Positions 44,029 to 53,033 of a stretch of 64,000 bases of DNA are shown piece after piece. Made by a program: the position numbers and the translations under genes. This stretch comes from Iamia sp963728655 (lineage in GTDB: Bacteria > Actinomycetota > Acidimicrobiia > Acidimicrobiales > Iamiaceae), in NCBI GenBank assembly GCA_963728655.1, contig CAVSLD010000002.1:372001-436000 (forward strand), given 5' to 3'. Below the pieces are notes generated by a model, which worked only from the letters and a program-made list of their open reading frames with translations, did not search any database and had not been told where the DNA came from. Position 1 is the stretch's first letter. Each line of letters starts with the position of its first letter.

Positions 44029-45396
44029 TCAGCACGGGCCGACCGAGTGGCGGCGGGCGGGGAGCTGGGGCCGCTTGCCGGCCAGGCGGGCGAAGGCCGC
44101 CACCAGGTGGGCCCGCGTCGCCTCCGGGGCGATCACCTCGTCGACGGCCCCGGCCGCGGCGGCCAGGTCCGGGGTGCAGTACCGCGCCCGGTAGTCGTCC
44201 TCGCGCGCCCGGCGCTCGGCGTCGGGGTCGGCCGCGGCCGCGATCTCCCGCCGGTGCAGCACCGCCACCGCGCCGGGCGCGCCCATCACCGCGATCTCGG
44301 CGCCCGGCCAGGCCAGCACCAGGTCGCTGCCGATGGCCCGGGAGTCCATGACGATGTAGGCCCCGCCGTAGGACTTGCGCAGGATCACGCACACCCGCGG
44401 CACGGTGGCGGCGCAGTAGGCGTGGACCACCTCGGCCCCGTGGCGGATCATCCCCCGCCACTCGAGGTCCTTGCCCGGCTCGAAGCCGGGCGTGTCGACC
44501 AGGGTCAGCAGGGGGAGCCCGGCACCGTCGGCCGCCTGCACGTGCCGGGCCACCTTGGAGCTGGCCGCCACGTCGAGGGTCCCGGCCCGGACCCGGGGCT
44601 GGTTGGCCACCACCGCGACGGGGCGACCCCCGAGGCGGGCGTAGGCGGTGACCACGTTGGGGGCGTGGTCGGCCCACAGCTCGAGCACCGAGCCGGCGTC
44701 GGCGACGTCGGCCAGCACCGTGCGCACGTCGTAGGCCGACTGGGGTCGGGCCGGCACGGTGGCCGCCGCCCGCCGGCAGGGCCGATCGGCGGGGTCGGTG
44801 GGCGCCACCAGCGGCGCCGGTCCGTCCCACGAGGGCGGCAGGTAGGAGAGCAGGTCGGCCAGCGCCGCCACCGCGTCGTCGCGATCCTCGGCCACCAACG
44901 TGGCCAGCCCGGTGGCGACGGCGTGGACGGCGGCCCCCCCGAGGCGCTCGGGCGTGGTCTCCAGGGCGGTGAGGGCGGCCACCGCTCGCGGACCGTTGAC
45001 GTAGGCGGTGGCCTCCCGGGTCAGGACCACGTGGTCGGCCAGCCCCAGGAGGGTCGCCAGCCCACCGTGGCAGGGCCCGGTGACGGCGAGCAGCAGCGGC
45101 ACCGCCCCCGACAGCCGGACCGCGGCCCGGGCCACCCGGCCCCACGCCGCCAGGCCACCCACGTCGAGCGGGTCGACGGCGAGGGAGCCCACCACCGCGA
45201 GGACGGGCACGCCCAGCTCGCCGGCCTGGGCGAAGGCCCCGGCCACGGCGTCGGCCTCGGACTCGGCCGGGCGCCGCCCCGGCGGAGCGGACGGCCCCCA
45301 CGGCGCCGGCGGCGGGTCGGCCCCCACCTCGACGTACATGGCGGTACGGCCGTCGACCTCGATGAGCCCCGTCCACGCCGCCCCCGGTCGCTCCAC
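44029..45396 (-). CDS. Acyl-CoA carboxylase carboxyltransferase (AccD-like)
   Basis: Transfers carboxyl from biotin to acetyl/propionyl-CoA, supplying (methyl)malonyl-CoA. The C-terminal half is well conserved: LLTLVDTPGFEPGKDLEW, CVILRKSYGGAYIVMDSRAIG, LAWPGAEIAVMGAPGAV. The N-terminal half is divergent but has VTGPCHGGLATLLGLADHVV. A single chain combining both halves is the actinobacterial AccD form. The start is uncertain: GTG 45396 is taken, but the frame is open to the FabF stop and beyond. It follows fabF in the FAS operon. Confidence 0.82.
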   Translation of the reverse strand: MERPGAAWTGLIEVDGRTAMYVEVGADPPPAPWGPSAPPGRRPAESEADAVAGAFAQAGELGVPVLAVVGSLAVDPLDVGGLAAWGRVARAAVRLSGAVPLLLAVTGPCHGGLATLLGLADHVVLTREATAYVNGPRAVAALTALETTPERLGGAAVHAVATGLATLVAEDRDDAVAALADLLSYLPPSWDGPAPLVAPTDPADRPCRRAAATVPARPQSAYDVRTVLADVADAGSVLELWADHAPNVVTAYARLGGRPVAVVANQPRVRAGTLDVAASSKVARHVQAADGAGLPLLTLVDTPGFEPGKDLEWRGMIRHGAEVVHAYCAATVPRVCVILRKSYGGAYIVMDSRAIGSDLVLAWPGAEIAVMGAPGAVAVLHRREIAAAADPDAERRAREDDYRARYCTPDLAAAAGAVDEVIAPEATRAHLVAAFARLAGKRPQLPARRHSVGPC

Positions 45397-45491
45397 GCCC
45401 AGCCCGGTGGGTGGCCCCCGCCAGGGCCCCGTGCGGGGGAGGGGCAGACGAGGTCCGGCCCCGACGGGCGCGAGGGGTGGCGCCGCCGCGG

Positions 45492-46750
45492 TCAGGACGT
45501 CGGCACCAGCACGAGGGCGGCGTTGTGGCCGCCGAAGGCGAACGACGTCGACAGCACCGGCCCGACGGGCACGGACCGGGGCCCGCCCACCACCACGTCG
45601 ACCTCCAGGGCGGGGTCGACCTCGGAGGTCCCGGCCACCGGGGGCACCGTGCCCTGCGCCGCGCTGGTGAGGGCCACCGCCGCCTCCACCGCACCGGCCG
45701 CGCCGATCAGGTGGCCGGTGACGCCCTTGGTCGAGGTGACCGGGACGCTCCGGGGACCGAAGACGGCCGCCAGGGCCCGCGCCTCGGCCGCGTCGTTGAG
45801 CGGGGTCGAGGTGCCGTGGGCGTTGACGTGGACGACGTCGCCCGGGTCCAGGCCGGCGTCGGCCAGGGCCAGGCGGACGCAGGCGGCGGCGCCGGCACCG
45901 TCCTCGGCGGGGGCGGTGATGTGGTGGGCATCGCACGTCCGTCCGTAGCCGGCCACCTCGCCCAGGATGGTGGCGCCCCGGGCCTCGGCCCGGGACCGGT
46001 GCTCCAGCACCAGGAACCCGGCCCCCTCGCCCATCACGAACCCGTCCCGGTCGACGTCGAAGGGCCGGCTGGCCGTCCCGGGGTCGTCGTGGCGGCCCGA
46101 CAGGGCGCCCATGCGCCCGAAGGCGGCCATGGCGGTGGGGGTGATGGAGGCCTCGGCCGCGCCGGCCACGGCCACGTCAGCCGAGCCGTCGCGCAGCATG
46201 CGGGCGGCCTCACCGATGGCGTTGGCGCCGGTCGCGCAGGCCGTGGCCACGCACAGCGAGGGCCCGGTGAAGCCGTGGGCGATGGAGATGAGGGCGGCGG
46301 GGCCGTTCACCATCATCATCGGCACCAGGAAGGGGCTGACCCGCCTCGGCCCCCGCTCGGCGTGCAGCCGGACCTGGTCCTCCAGGGTGGTGAGGCCCCC
46401 GACCCCGGACCCGGCGACCACTGCCACCCGGGCGCGGTCGAGGGCATCGGCGTCGGCGTCGGGACCGGCCAGGCCCGCGGCCACCAGGGCGTCCTCGGCT
46501 GCGATCAGGGCCAGGTGCCCGCTGCGGTCGATGCGGCGCGCCTCGCGCGCCCGATGCGGCCGTCGACGTCGAGGTCCGCCACCTCGCAGGCGATGCGGAC
46601 GGGCAGGTCGTCGGCGACGAAGTGGGTGACGGGCCCGGCGGTGGCCTTGGCCGCCAGGACGCGGTCCATGGTGTCGGCCAGGGTGGGCCCGGCCGGCGAC
46701 ACCACCCCCACCCCGGTGATCACCACCGGGTCGGCGGAGGTGGCGCTCAC
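45492..46750 (-). CDS. fabF: 3-oxoacyl-ACP synthase II (FabF/KasA-like), frameshifted
   Basis: From GTG 46750: VVITGVGVVSPAGPTL. After IGRA (near 46552) one base appears to be missing; the next frame gives RSGHLALIAAEDALVAAGL and the complete thiolase fold. Catalytic Cys in CVATACATGANAI, His in NAHGTSTPLND and His in TKGVTGHLIGAAG. Condenses malonyl-ACP with acyl-ACP. The GTG overlaps the acpP stop (GTGA), so the two are coupled. Mycobacterial KasA and KasB are the closest known class. Confidence 0.88.
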
Positions 46751-47010
46751 GACCCGCTCGGGGTGGTCTCGCCGACGGCGGCGAGGACGACGTCGGCCGC
46801 GTCGCCGACCGTCTCCACGCCCTCGAGCTGGTCCTCGGGCACCTCGATCTCGAAGCGGTCCTCGAGGGCCATGACCAGCTCGGTCAGGTCGAGGCTGTCG
46901 GCCTCGAGGTCGCCGGCCCACGTGGCGTCCTCGGTGACCGCGGCGCGGTCCAGCTTGAGCAGGTCGACGGCGGTGTCGACGACGGCGGTGAGGACGGTGG
47001 CTCGGTCCAT
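46747..47010 (-). CDS. acpP: Acyl carrier protein
   Basis: 87 residues. The 4'-phosphopantetheine serine is in EADSLDLTELVMALE (DSL). Carries growing acyl chains between FabD, FabH, FabG, FabZ, FabI and FabF. Four-helix acidic protein; helix 4 ends AADVVLAAVGE. 42-base gap after fabG with GGAGG-like ribosome site, then GTGA overlap with fabF. Confidence 0.95.
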   Translation of the reverse strand: MDRATVLTAVVDTAVDLLKLDRAAVTEDATWAGDLEADSLDLTELVMALEDRFEIEVPEDQLEGVETVGDAADVVLAAVGETTPSGS

Positions 47011-47052
47011 GGGGGGTCTCCTTGGGGGGGGTCCGGTGGGGGGAGGGAGGGG

Positions 47053-47805
47053 TCAGGTGCCCATGGCCATGCCGCCGTCGACGGCCAGCACCGCGCCGGT
47101 GACGTAGGAGGCGGCGTCGGAGGCCAGGAACGCGATGGCCGCAGCCACCTCGTCGGGCTGGGCGAGGCGCCCGAGGGGGACGGTGGCGGCCAGCTCGTCG
47201 CGGCGGGTGTCGGGCAGGCTAGCGGTCATGGCCGTGTCCACCGGCCCGGGGGCGACCACGTTGGCGGTGATGCTGCGGGGGGCCAGCTCGCGGGCCAGGG
47301 CCCGGGTGAGCCCGATGAGGCCGGCCTTGGCCGCGGCGTAGTTGGCCTGGCCGGCGGCCCCGGCGTAGGCGCCCACCGACGACACGGTGACGATGCGCCC
47401 GAAGCGGGCCCGCATCATCGTCGGCACGGCCCGGCGGAGGGTGTGGAAGCCGCCGTCGAGGTTGGTGGCCAGCACCCGCCGCCAGCGCTCCTCGCCCATG
47501 CGGGCGAAGAGGCCGTCGTCGGCGATGCCGGCGTTGGCCACCACGACGGTGACCGGTCCCAGCTCCGCCTCGGCGCGGGTGAAGGCGGCGTCGACGCTGC
47601 CGGGGTCGGTCACGTCGAGGGCGACGGTGAGGGCCCGTCCCCCGGCCGCCTCGACCTCGGCGACCACCTGCGCGGCTCCGGCCGCGTCGGTGCGGTGCCC
47701 GACGGCGACGGCGCGCCCGTCGGCCGCGAGGGCCCGTGCCGCAGCGGCCCCGATCCCGGCGGAGCCGCCCGTCACCAGCGCGACCCGCGCCTCGGCACCG
47801 CTCAC
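47053..47805 (-). CDS. fabG: 3-oxoacyl-ACP reductase FabG
   Basis: 250 residues from GTG 47805. ALVTGGSAGIGAAAARAL (nucleotide binding), VVANAGIADDGLF, TVSSVGAYAG, active-site NYAAAKAGLIG (Y and K), PGPVDTAMT and AVDGGMAMG. Reduces 3-oxoacyl-ACP with NADPH. The GTG overlaps the fabH stop codon (GTGA). Position inside the fabD-fabH-acpP-fabF cluster is additional to the streptomycete order. Confidence 0.93.
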   Translation of the reverse strand: MSGAEARVALVTGGSAGIGAAAARALAADGRAVAVGHRTDAAGAAQVVAEVEAAGGRALTVALDVTDPGSVDAAFTRAEAELGPVTVVVANAGIADDGLFARMGEERWRRVLATNLDGGFHTLRRAVPTMMRARFGRIVTVSSVGAYAGAAGQANYAAAKAGLIGLTRALARELAPRSITANVVAPGPVDTAMTASLPDTRRDELAATVPLGRLAQPDEVAAAIAFLASDAASYVTGAVLAVDGGMAMGT

Positions 47806-48788
47806 GCCGTCCCCCAGCGCAACAGCACCGATCCCCAGGTCATCCCCGCCCCCATCGCGGAGGCCAGGACCAGGTCGCCGTCGGCGAGGCGGCCACCGTC
47901 GGCCGCCTCGGCCAGGGCCAGGGGCACCGACGCCGCCGACGTGTTGCCGTGGCGGTCGAGGGTCAGCACCACCCGTGCGGGGTCGAGCCCCAGGCGGTCG
48001 ACGGCGGCGTCGATGATGCGCCGGTTGGCCTGGTGGGGGACGTAGGCGGCCACGTCGTCGGCGGTCGCGCCGGCCCGCTCCAGCACCTCGCGCCCGGAGG
48101 CGACGAGGGCCCGCGTGGCGGCCCGGAACACCTCGGGGCCGTCCATCTCCAGCCACCGCTCGCCGGGTGGCACCTGGAGGTGGGTCACGAGGGAGGGGTC
48201 GCCGTCGAGGCAGGAGGCGACCACGCCCGGTCCGGCCGGGCCCGCCGGCGACGGGGCCAGCACGACCGCCCCGGCACCGTCGCCGAAGAGGACCGCGGTG
48301 GTGCGGTCGGTGGGGTCGACCAGGCTGGTCATGCGCTCGGCCCCGATGACCAGGGCGGGGCCCGACAGCCCGCTGGCCACCGTGGGCGCGGCCAGGTGCA
48401 GGGCGTGCACGAAGCCGGCGCAGGCGGCGTTGACGTCGCAGGCCGCGCCCCGGGTGCCCAGCAGGCCGGCCACGTCCGAGGCGGTCGCCGGGCAGGTGCG
48501 GTCCGGGGTGGACGTGGCCACCACGACCAGGTCGACGTCGACCGGCTCCAGGCCGGCCGAGGCCAGGGCGGCCCGGCCGGCGGCGGCCGCCAGCACCGCG
48601 GTGGTCTCGCCCGGGCCGTGGACGTGGCGGGTGCGGATGCCGGTGCGACCAGCGACCCAGGCGTCGCTGGTGTCGAGGGTGCGGGCCAGCTCGTCGTTGT
48701 CGACCACCCGCTCCGGCAGCGCCGTGCCCCACCCGGCGAAGGCCACCGGGACCGAGACCGCCACCCGGGTCGGCGCCGGCGCCCTCAC
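47802..48788 (-). CDS. fabH: 3-oxoacyl-ACP synthase III FabH
   Basis: 328 residues from GTG 48788. Starts the chain by condensing acyl-CoA with malonyl-ACP. Catalytic Cys in DVNAACAGFVHAL, His in VPHQANRRIIDA, Asn in HGNTSAASVPLA; FGDGAGAVVLAPS also conserved. The GTG overlaps the stop of the biotin-carrier-like gene by GTGA. Confidence 0.94.
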   Translation of the reverse strand: MRAPAPTRVAVSVPVAFAGWGTALPERVVDNDELARTLDTSDAWVAGRTGIRTRHVHGPGETTAVLAAAAGRAALASAGLEPVDVDLVVVATSTPDRTCPATASDVAGLLGTRGAACDVNAACAGFVHALHLAAPTVASGLSGPALVIGAERMTSLVDPTDRTTAVLFGDGAGAVVLAPSPAGPAGPGVVASCLDGDPSLVTHLQVPPGERWLEMDGPEVFRAATRALVASGREVLERAGATADDVAAYVPHQANRRIIDAAVDRLGLDPARVVLTLDRHGNTSAASVPLALAEAADGGRLADGDLVLASAMGAGMTWGSVLLRWGTA

Positions 48789-49069
48789 CGGTCGTCGTCC
48801 TCGGCGTGGAGCCAGGCGACGGGCTGGCCGATCCGCACCCGCTCCCCGTCGCTGGCCAGGAGCACCGCCAGGCGGCCGGCGAAGGCACTGGTGACCGGGA
48901 CGGAGCGGCCCAGGGTCTCGACGGTGCCCAGGGCGGTGCCGTGGCGGACAGAGCGGCCCTCACCCACGGCGTCGGCGCCGGCGGGGGGACGGAAGGTGCC
49001 GGGTTCGGGCGCCACGACCAGCCAGCCCGGCAGGCGGACGTCGTCGCCCTCGATCGGGAGGGCGCTCAC
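48785..49069 (-). CDS. Biotinyl/lipoyl-fold protein lacking the modified lysine (AccB-like)
   Basis: 94 residues from GTG 49069. It aligns along its length with biotin carboxyl carrier domains: WLVVAPEPGTFRPPAG matches the VxAPMVGTFYRAP region, and AFAGRLAVLLASDGERVRIGQPVAWL matches the C-terminal half. The attachment loop, normally EAMKM or EAMKL, reads VETLGRSVPV, with no lysine. So it cannot be biotinylated or lipoylated in the usual way. GTGA overlaps tie it to both fabD and fabH, so it is a working part of the operon. Role unknown: structural subunit, regulator or protein partner of AccD-like enzymes. Confidence 0.8.
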   Translation of the reverse strand: MSALPIEGDDVRLPGWLVVAPEPGTFRPPAGADAVGEGRSVRHGTALGTVETLGRSVPVTSAFAGRLAVLLASDGERVRIGQPVAWLHAEDDDR

Positions 49070-50070
49070 CGGGCCCTCACGCCGTAGATCTCCGGCAGGA
49101 GGTCGTCGACCTCGTCGGGGGTGGCGGCGTGGGCCGTGGCCAGGTCGTCGCGGCAGCGGTGGACGAGGGCGGTGAGGGTGGTCCCCGGCCCCACCTCCAC
49201 CACCCGACGGGCACCGAGGTCGGCCAGGGTGTCCACCGTCTCCCGCCAGCGCACCGGCCGCACGAGGTGGGTGGTGAGGCGGTCGTCCCACCCCCGGGCG
49301 GCGTGGTGGGCCCGGGCATCGTGGTTGGTCACGACCGGCGTGGTGGTGGGACGGAAGGAGGTGGCTGCCACCACCGGGCGGAGGGCCTCGGCCGCCGGCG
49401 CCATCAGGGGGGTGTGGAAGGCGCCGCCCACGGCGAGGGACCGGACCTTGCGCACACCGGCGCTCCGCGCCGCGGCGGTGGCCGCCTCCAGCCCGGCCGG
49501 GGTGCCGCCCAGCACCAGCTGGCCGGGGGCGTTGTCGTTGGCGACCCAGGCCTCGTCGACCTCGGCCACCGCCGCCTCGGCCTGGGCCACGTCCGCGCCC
49601 AGGAGGGCGACCAGTCCCCCGGGGGTGGCGTCCGCGCACCGCTGGGTGAGGGCGGCCCGGCTCGCGGCGAGCCGCACCCCGGCGGCCAGGTCCAGGGCGC
49701 CGGCGGCGACGAGGGCGGTGATCTGTCCGAGCGAGTGGCCGGCGAAGGCGACGGGGTCCTCGAGCAGCGGTCGGGCCGCCTCCCACGCGAGGAGGGAGGC
49801 GACGAGCACGGCGAGCTGGGCGTCCTCGGTGCGGCCCAGGTCGGCGTCGGGGTCGACCAGCAGGGGGGCGAGTGGCCGCCCGGCGGCCTCCTCGGCCTCG
49901 GCGACCAGGGCCCAGGCCGGGTGGTCGACCCACGGGACCCCGGTGCCCGGGGTCTGGCTGCCCTGGCCCGGGAAGACCACGGCCACGGTGTCGAGGTCGC
50001 CCTCGGGGGGTCCGGAGGCGGGCGCGGGAGAGGGCGGCGACGAGGGCATCAGGAGGTGTGACCGGTCCAC
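49066..50070 (-). CDS. fabD: Malonyl-CoA:ACP transacylase FabD
   Basis: 334 residues from GTG 50070 (ATG at 50049 also possible). VVFPGQGSQTPG is the family start, AGHSLGQITALVAAGAL holds the catalytic serine, and AFHTPLMAPA the histidine. Loads malonyl groups onto AcpP. First gene of the operon; its start faces the fabZ-like gene across 134 bases containing two 12-bp palindromic sites. Confidence 0.93.
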   Translation of the reverse strand: MDRSHLLMPSSPPSPAPASGPPEGDLDTVAVVFPGQGSQTPGTGVPWVDHPAWALVAEAEEAAGRPLAPLLVDPDADLGRTEDAQLAVLVASLLAWEAARPLLEDPVAFAGHSLGQITALVAAGALDLAAGVRLAASRAALTQRCADATPGGLVALLGADVAQAEAAVAEVDEAWVANDNAPGQLVLGGTPAGLEAATAAARSAGVRKVRSLAVGGAFHTPLMAPAAEALRPVVAATSFRPTTTPVVTNHDARAHHAARGWDDRLTTHLVRPVRWRETVDTLADLGARRVVEVGPGTTLTALVHRCRDDLATAHAATPDEVDDLLPEIYGVRAR

Positions 50071-50089
50071 GCCCCAGATGGTTTCCGAT

Positions 50090-50121
50090 TACCGGTGGGT
50101 AGGTTCGGCTACTGGCCGGTA
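50090..50121. promoter_or_regulatory. Pair of 12-bp inverted-repeat sites between fabD and fabZ
   Basis: TACC-GGTG-GGTA (50090-50101) and TACT-GGCC-GGTA (50110-50121), starts 20 bases apart (about two helical turns), lie between two divergent fatty-acid genes. This is where a FasR/FadR-type regulator would bind. TAGGTT (50100) may be a -10 for the plus strand. Confidence 0.55.
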
Positions 50122-50204
50122 GGTCACGCCCCTGCAACGCGATGGCCACGCCCGGTGCCGTCTCGGGGCGTCACCATCGCCGGCCCCGACGAGTCCGAGG
50201 ACCC

Positions 50205-50651
50205 ATGGCCCCACCCGACCCCGACCTCGACGCCCTCATCGGCCGGCTGCCGCACCGTCCACCGTTCCGCTTCGTCGACTCCGTCGACGCCTGCGTCCCG
50301 GGCCGGTCGATCACCGCCCGCTGGCGCATCTCCGGTGACGAGGCCTGGCTGGGCGGCCACTTCCCGGGCCACCCGGTGGTGCCGGGGGTGCTCCAGGTCG
50401 AGGCCCTGGCCCAGGCCGGCGCGGTGGCCGTCCTGGCCGACGAGGCCCACGCCGGGCGCCTCCCCCTCCTGGGCGGGGTGGAGGACGCCCGCTTCCGGCG
50501 GTCGGTCGGCCCCGGCGACGAGGTGACCCTGGAGGTCGAGCTGGAGCGCCTGTCGCGCCGGGGGGGCTGGGGTCGGGGTCGGGCCACCGTCGACGGTGAG
50601 GAGGCGGCCCGAGGACGGATCCTGTTCGTCCTGGCCCCCACCCCGCCCTGA
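50205..50651 (+). CDS. fabZ: 3-hydroxyacyl-ACP dehydratase, FabZ-like
   Basis: 148 residues from ATG 50205 (ATG 50142 would add an unconserved extension). RLPHRPPFRFVDSV is the FabZ opening, GHFPGHPVVPGVLQVEALAQ holds the catalytic His and Glu. Dehydrates 3-hydroxyacyl-ACP in the FAS II cycle. Divergent from fabD, so both sides of the operon are covered by the shared control region. Ends at a hairpin. Confidence 0.92.
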   Translation: MAPPDPDLDALIGRLPHRPPFRFVDSVDACVPGRSITARWRISGDEAWLGGHFPGHPVVPGVLQVEALAQAGAVAVLADEAHAGRLPLLGGVEDARFRRSVGPGDEVTLEVELERLSRRGGWGRGRATVDGEEAARGRILFVLAPTPP

Positions 50652-50669
50652 TGGGCACCTGTCCCGTCG

Positions 50670-50686
50670 CACCGGCCGGGCCGGTG
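50670..50686. terminator. Short palindromic hairpin between fabZ and the TauE gene
   Basis: CACCGGCC-G-GGCCGGTG, a perfect palindrome between two convergent stop codons (50651 and 50688). It can fold as a bidirectional terminator only if the innermost pairs stay open. Confidence 0.55.
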
Positions 50687-50687
50687 G

Positions 50688-51458
50688 TCACCCCAGCAGG
50701 ATGCGGACCGCGCTGACGACGCCGAAGACGATGACCAGCCCCCGCAGCACGGTGGGGGGCAGCCGGCGGGCGCCCCGCGCCCCCAACCAGCCGCCGACGA
50801 GGGCCCCCACGGCCAGGATCCCGGCCGCGCTCCACGCCACCGGGGCCACGACCACGAAGGTGAGGAGGGCCACGAGGTTGGCGACGAGGGCGAGCACGCC
50901 CCGGAGCCCGTTGAGGCGGATCAGGGCATCCTCGATGCCGATGCCCAGCACGGCCAGGAGGATCACCCCCAGCCCGGCGCCGAAGTAGGCGCCGTACGCC
51001 GCGGCCAGCAGCGTCGCCACCCGCACCCCGGCGCCCACCGCACCGGGGTCGGCCGGGGCGGGCTGGCCCTGGCGTCGGGCCGCCACCCGGCGGGCCAGCA
51101 CCGGCTGGGCCGCGAAGAGGGCGCAGGCCCCGAGGATGAGCCAGGGCACCAGGGCGTCGAAGGCGCCGTCGGGGGTCGCCAGGAGCAGGGCCGCACCGCC
51201 CACCGCACCGACCACGGTGACCGGGAGCAGGGCGCGCACCCGGGACCGCTGGCCGGCCAGCTCCTGGCGGTAGCCGGCCACCCCGCCCACGTAGCCGGTG
51301 AAGATGCCGACGGTGGAGGTGACGTTGGCCGTGATGGAGCCGTAGCCCACCGCCAGGAGCACGGGGAACGACACCAGCGAGCCCCCGCCGGCGGCGCCGT
51401 TGATCGTGCCCGCCGCGAACCCGGCCAGGGCCAGGACGGCGGCCTCGCCGGGCGTCAC
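50688..51458 (-). CDS. TauE/SafE-family sulfite/anion exporter
   Basis: 256 residues, about eight membrane helices. AGFAAGTINGAAGGGSLVSFPVL is the TauE/SafE signature loop, and TANVTSTVGIFTGYVGGV and YFGAGLGVILLAVLGIG repeat the pattern in the second half. Predicted transport of sulfite, sulfoacetate or a similar anion. GTG start. Confidence 0.88.
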   Translation of the reverse strand: MTPGEAAVLALAGFAAGTINGAAGGGSLVSFPVLLAVGYGSITANVTSTVGIFTGYVGGVAGYRQELAGQRSRVRALLPVTVVGAVGGAALLLATPDGAFDALVPWLILGACALFAAQPVLARRVAARRQGQPAPADPGAVGAGVRVATLLAAAYGAYFGAGLGVILLAVLGIGIEDALIRLNGLRGVLALVANLVALLTFVVVAPVAWSAAGILAVGALVGGWLGARGARRLPPTVLRGLVIVFGVVSAVRILLG

Positions 51459-51517
51459 CGGTCGTCTGCCGCGACCGGGCGCAGGAGGGGGCCCCGGAGG
51501 GCGTCAGCCGTCAGCGC

Positions 51518-52948
51518 TCAGATGTGGACGAGGCGGAGGGAGTCGGTGGCCACGCCCTTGTAGTCGGGCGACCCGGACAGGACGGCCACGAGGTCGTCGG
51601 TGCGCACCAGGCCCTGGGCCTTGGCCGTCTCGATGGCTTCGGCGACCTGGCGGTGGATGTCGAAGGCGCCGTCGAGCTGCAGCGGGGTGGCCCCCCACGA
51701 CAGGGTGAGCTGGCGCAGGGTCCGAGGGTCGGTGGAGAACCCGAGGATCGGCGAGCGGGGCCGGTACCGGGCGATGGAGCGGACGGTGAAGCCGGTGCGG
51801 GTGACGCAGATGATGGAGCTGGCCCCGCTCTCCGACGCCGCGCGCCACGCCGCGTTGGTCATGGAGTTGGTGACCACGTCGTCGGTGGAGCTGCGCAGCG
51901 ACTCGTGCAGGCGTTGGACCTTGGCCGCCCAGCCGTCGTAGTCGAACTCCTCGTCGGCCCGCTCCGCGATGCGGGCCATGGTGGCGACCGCCAGGGTGGG
52001 GTCGTGGCCGATGGCGGTCTCGCCCGAGAGCATCACCGCGCTGGACCCGTCGAACACGGCGTTGGCGATGTCGGACGTCTCGGCCCGGGTCGGCGACGGG
52101 GCCGAGACCATCGACTCCAGCATCTGGGTCGCGGTGATGGCCGGCTTCCCGAGGGCGATGCAGCGGTGCAGGATCATCTTCTGGAGGTGGGGGAGCTCCT
52201 CCAGGGGCATCTCGGCGCCGAGGTCGCCTCGGGCGACCATGATCGCCCCCGACGACTCGATGATGCCGTCGAGGTTCTCGACCGCGGCGCGGGTCTCGAT
52301 CTTGGCGACGATCAACGGCCCGGCCGGGTGCGGCTCGGTGCCGACCCGGCGGATGTCGTGGGCCGAGCGCACGAACGACACCGCCACCATGTCGGCCCCC
52401 TCGTTGACGAAGGCGTCGAGCAGGCGCAGGTCGTCGGGGGTGGGGGTGGGCAGGCGCAGCCGCTCCGAGGGGATGTGGACGCCGGGCCGGCCCTGCAGCA
52501 GGCCGCCGTGCACCACCCGCGCCTTGAGGCCGTCGGGGACGGTGTCGAAGATCTCGATGACCACGGCGCCGTCGCCGAAGGTCATGCGGTCGCCCACGTG
52601 GAGGTCCGACAGGAGGCCCTCGTGGTCGACGTGGACGTGGTCGGCGTCGCTGCGCTCGTGGCCCACCGACACGACCAGCTCGGCCCCGTCGTCGAGGGCC
52701 GCGCCGCCCTCGGGGAAGGTCCCGGCCCGCACCTTGGGCCCGGGGAGGTCGACCAGGATGCCGAGGGGGTGGCCCACGGACTCCTCGACCCGGCGCAGCC
52801 GCCGGTAGCGCTCGATGGCGTCGTCGAGGCTCCCGTGGGAGAGGTTGATGCGGATCACGTCGGCCCCGGCCTCGACCATGTCCTTGAGCACGCCCTCGGA
52901 CTCCGAGGCCGGCCCCATGGTGGCGATGATCTTCGTGCGACGGGTCAC
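51518..52948 (-). CDS. pyk: Pyruvate kinase
   Basis: 476 residues from GTG 52948. TRRTKIIATMGPAS, INLSHG, LVDLPGPKVR, the active-site KIETRAAVENLD and MVARGDLGAEMPLE, plus QMLESMVSAPSPTRAE. Catalyses PEP plus ADP to pyruvate plus ATP. Together with pckG 8 kb away it completes the PEP/pyruvate node. TACTGA lies just upstream of the GTG. Confidence 0.95.
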   Translation of the reverse strand: MTRRTKIIATMGPASESEGVLKDMVEAGADVIRINLSHGSLDDAIERYRRLRRVEESVGHPLGILVDLPGPKVRAGTFPEGGAALDDGAELVVSVGHERSDADHVHVDHEGLLSDLHVGDRMTFGDGAVVIEIFDTVPDGLKARVVHGGLLQGRPGVHIPSERLRLPTPTPDDLRLLDAFVNEGADMVAVSFVRSAHDIRRVGTEPHPAGPLIVAKIETRAAVENLDGIIESSGAIMVARGDLGAEMPLEELPHLQKMILHRCIALGKPAITATQMLESMVSAPSPTRAETSDIANAVFDGSSAVMLSGETAIGHDPTLAVATMARIAERADEEFDYDGWAAKVQRLHESLRSSTDDVVTNSMTNAAWRAASESGASSIICVTRTGFTVRSIARYRPRSPILGFSTDPRTLRQLTLSWGATPLQLDGAFDIHRQVAEAIETAKAQGLVRTDDLVAVLSGSPDYKGVATDSLRLVHI

Positions 52949-53033
52949 ACGTCTCAGTATGACGGAGCGGACCGCTGAACCAGCACGCACCTCGGCCGGT
53001 TCACGAGCCGTTCACCGCGGACGACGACGAGCC

